The position numbers and the translations under genes were made by a program. Shown here one piece after another: positions 4,566 to 6,513 of a DNA stretch of 6,513 bases. Each line of letters opens with the position of its first letter. Positions within the stretch are counted from its first letter, which is position 1. This DNA comes from Thermoleophilia bacterium (GTDB lineage: Bacteria; Actinomycetota; Thermoleophilia; Gaiellales; F1-60-MAGs149). The notes under the pieces are model-generated. The model made no database searches and had not been told where the DNA came from. It worked only from the letters and a program-made list of their open reading frames with translations. The DNA lies in contig JAEMTW010000080.1 in the NCBI GenBank assembly GCA_016462095.1, forward strand, positions 1 through 6,513, given 5' to 3'.

Positions 4566-6513
4566 CGCCGACCCTTGCCGGCGAGGCGCTTGGCGCCCTT
4601 GACCTCTTTGAGGATCTGCGTGGCGCGTCGCGCTACGCGGGCGCGGAGGGCAGCGGGCTCGATCAGCACGGCCTCGCCACGGTACTTGATGACCTCGTCT
4701 TCGAGCCAGCGCTCGGAGTCGTAGGTGATCGTCGCGAGAATTGCACCGCCGGTGAGGTGCGAGGCGTCCGAGCGCTTCTCGGACTCGCGCAGGGCGACAG
4801 CGGGGGAGAACCAGACGCTGACGGAACCCTTCGTGCCGCCGACGCTACGACCTTCGGCGCGGTTCGAGAGGCCATCGCGTGGCGTGAAGGTGTCTTTCAG
4901 GCGCTCGACGCTTTCGATGCGATCGATGCGGAAGGTGCGCTCGCCCTCGGCGGTGCAGTCGTAGGCCTCGATGTACCAATCCGAGTTGACGCCGCGCAAG
5001 AGGTACGGCTCGATCACGCGCTCTTCGACCGTGTTGGTCGTGCGGGTTAGATAGTTGATGCGGACGAGGCGGTTGCGCTCAATCGCCCACGAGATCTGCG
5101 AGATGACATCCTCGGGTGCTCCTACGTCGGCCGTCGTCGAGGGCTGACCACCGGGTACGCCGCCGCCACAGGCGACTTCGATCTTCTCGCGCACAGCGGC
5201 GAGCGTCGAGTTGGTGCCAGCGGCGATCTGCGGTCCAACGAGGTCGAGGGCCATCAGGATCGCCTTGGCCTCGAGCGGCGAGAGGCGGGCTGGGCGGCGG
5301 AAGTCTTCGCCGTACAGCTCCTTCTGAACGTTGATCATGCCCTCTTCGTCGAGTTCGGCGTAGACGGCATAGCAGCCACCGCCGAAGTTGACAAGGTTGA
5401 GCAGGTTGATCTGCTCGATCATCTCTTCATCGTCGATCTCGTAGCGCGCCTGCAGCACGGAGGCCGCGATGCTGCCGCTCTGCTCCGTGCCGCACGTCTG
5501 GAGGAGATCGGCGAGCAGCGCCTGAAGCACTGCGAAGCGCTCGGGCGCGACAGGGTTCGAGGGGCGTGCCGTCGGTGCTTCCGGCTCGGTCACGATCTTC
5601 TTGGGCGAGCGGATCGACGGTGGATCACCAGCGTGCGCATCGCGAACGCGCTCGAGCGCAGCGGTGACGGCATCCACGACGTCACGCGGGCCGAGTGGCA
5701 AGACCTGGCCACCGAGACCAAGGATCCACTCGGCGAGGCGGTCGACATCGCTGTACGGCGTCTCGAAGGTGGCAGACCGGTCTTCGTGGGTCGTTATTTC
5801 GCCGTGCTTGTTGTAGAGACGATCAACGAACCAGGCGGCGCTCGGCGCAACGTAGAGCGTCGCATCACCAACAGGTGCGTCGTATCCCCAAGGGGCGCGA
5901 TCGCGATAGGTCGCGGGGTCGAAGTCGCCGGGGCGTCGGAAGTCGCGCTCTTTGCGCGTGTGGAAGCGCATGTCGCCGCGAATGCGCGAGACGCGGAAGT
6001 TGCGGATCTCGTCGCGGTCGTGGTCGTGGCCAACGAGATACCAGTGCGACTCGGAGTAGTAGAGACCGTACGGGTCGACGGTGCGGGTGCGCTCTTCGCC
6101 ACGGCTGATTGCGAAGTACGAGAAGACGATGGTCTTCTGCTTCGAGATCGCGCCTTCGAGCTTGGCGAGCCGTGCCGCGATCTCGGGCGTGTGGCCACCA
6201 CCGCGGAGGTCGAGCGTGACGCCTTCCGACGGAGAGCGGTCGAGCACGCCAGGGCGGCCGAGTGCAAGGTTTTGCAGTGCCAGGCGCAACGGAGCGGCGT
6301 AGGCGAACTGACCATCAAGCAGGAACAGGCTCGTCTGCAGGGCGGCGAGCTCTTGATCGCTGAGGTGGAGCGGGGGCAGGAAGTAGTTCTCGCGCGTCAA
6401 CGTGTAGAGCTCTTCGCCGGTGAACTCGTCGCGATTCGACTTGATCGGCACGCCCAGCGCCAGCAGCTCGGCGCGATCGGCGTAGAAGCGACGGGCAAAC
6501 GCCTCGTCCGACA
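4562..6513 (-). CDS. pafBC: Fused PafB-PafC type WYL-domain transcription regulator, 5' end outside the window
   Basis: PafBC activates a LexA-independent DNA-damage response in actinobacteria; PafB and PafC are usually separate adjacent genes but are naturally fused in some species. The visible part has 649 codons, and the frame is open to the right edge. Numbering from the first complete codon: the end of a helix-turn-helix at 1-22 (SDEAFARRFYADRAELLALG, typical of PafC/PafB), a helical bridge to about 110, WYL domain 1 at about 120-185 with SHWYLVGHD (W157) and FRVSRI, a WCX-like domain to about 292, a Pro-rich linker (297-322), a second winged-helix-like unit (about 325-385), WYL domain 2 at about 468-540 with SDWYIEAYD (W512) and FRIDRI, and a second WCX-like domain to a basic end (KGAKRLAGKGRR). 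WYL domain 2 reads WYI. The GTG at 6451 is not the start, because it lies inside the conserved LGVPI segment. About 40-50 residues are probably missing. No proteasome or tat genes are visible. Confidence 0.85.
   Translation of the reverse strand, partial: SDEAFARRFYADRAELLALGVPIKSNRDEFTGEELYTLTRENYFLPPLHLSDQELAALQTSLFLLDGQFAYAAPLRLALQNLALGRPGVLDRSPSEGVTLDLRGGGHTPEIAARLAKLEGAISKQKTIVFSYFAISRGEERTRTVDPYGLYYSESHWYLVGHDHDRDEIRNFRVSRIRGDMRFHTRKERDFRRPGDFDPATYRDRAPWGYDAPVGDATLYVAPSAAWFVDRLYNKHGEITTHEDRSATFETPYSDVDRLAEWILGLGGQVLPLGPRDVVDAVTAALERVRDAHAGDPPSIRSPKKIVTEPEAPTARPSNPVAPERFAVLQALLADLLQTCGTEQSGSIAASVLQARYEIDDEEMIEQINLLNLVNFGGGCYAVYAELDEEGMINVQKELYGEDFRRPARLSPLEAKAILMALDLVGPQIAAGTNSTLAAVREKIEVACGGGVPGGQPSTTADVGAPEDVISQISWAIERNRLVRINYLTRTTNTVEERVIEPYLLRGVNSDWYIEAYDCTAEGERTFRIDRIESVERLKDTFTPRDGLSNRAEGRSVGGTKGSVSVWFSPAVALRESEKRSDASHLTGGAILATITYDSERWLEDEVIKYRGEAVLIEPAALRARVARRATQILKEVKGAKRLAGKGRR

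Overview
The window looks like chromosomal DNA from an actinobacterium. The strongest evidence is a fused PafB-PafC type regulator (two WYL domains in one chain), a family characteristic of Actinomycetota. G+C-rich codon use, GTG starts and apparent leaderless TANNNT promoters fit that reading. The lineage below phylum cannot be read from the sequence. There are no transposases, integrases, phage genes, CRISPR arrays, tRNAs or rRNAs.

Layout, left to right: (1) 1-650, minus strand: N-terminal 216 codons of an aminomethyltransferase-like (GcvT/DmdA superfamily) protein, cut by the left edge. (2) 651-863: a divergent intergenic region with a good promoter, a symmetric -10 element, an operator-like inverted repeat at the predicted transcription start, and a strong Shine-Dalgarno. 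(3) 864-2315, plus strand: a 483-residue exported protein that I do not recognise, followed by a 12-bp-stem terminator at 2341-2368. It is a self-contained single-gene unit with lower G+C in places than its neighbours, and it is the most plausible place for undescribed biology. (4) 2545-2961 and 3024-3479, minus strand: rpsR (ribosomal protein bS18, cysteine-free, with an unusual acidic tail) downstream of rnhA (RNase HI). (5) 3480-3563: an 84-bp divergent region with a perfect 32-bp loopless palindrome flanked by -10-like hexamers placed for leaderless transcription of both rnhA and queG. (6) 3564-4565, plus strand: queG (epoxyqueuosine reductase). (7) 4562-6513, minus strand: the fused PafBC-like regulator, 5' end outside the window. 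Its stop codon shares the tetranucleotide CTAG with the queG stop.

The genes are mostly housekeeping: one-carbon transfer, translation, RNA-DNA hybrid removal, tRNA wobble modification and DNA-damage regulation. Nothing shows that they form one pathway. No intergenic stretch exceeds 300 bases. The regulatory architecture (palindrome, paired leaderless promoters, symmetric -10, shared stop) and the unknown exported protein deserve follow-up more than any evident gene cluster.
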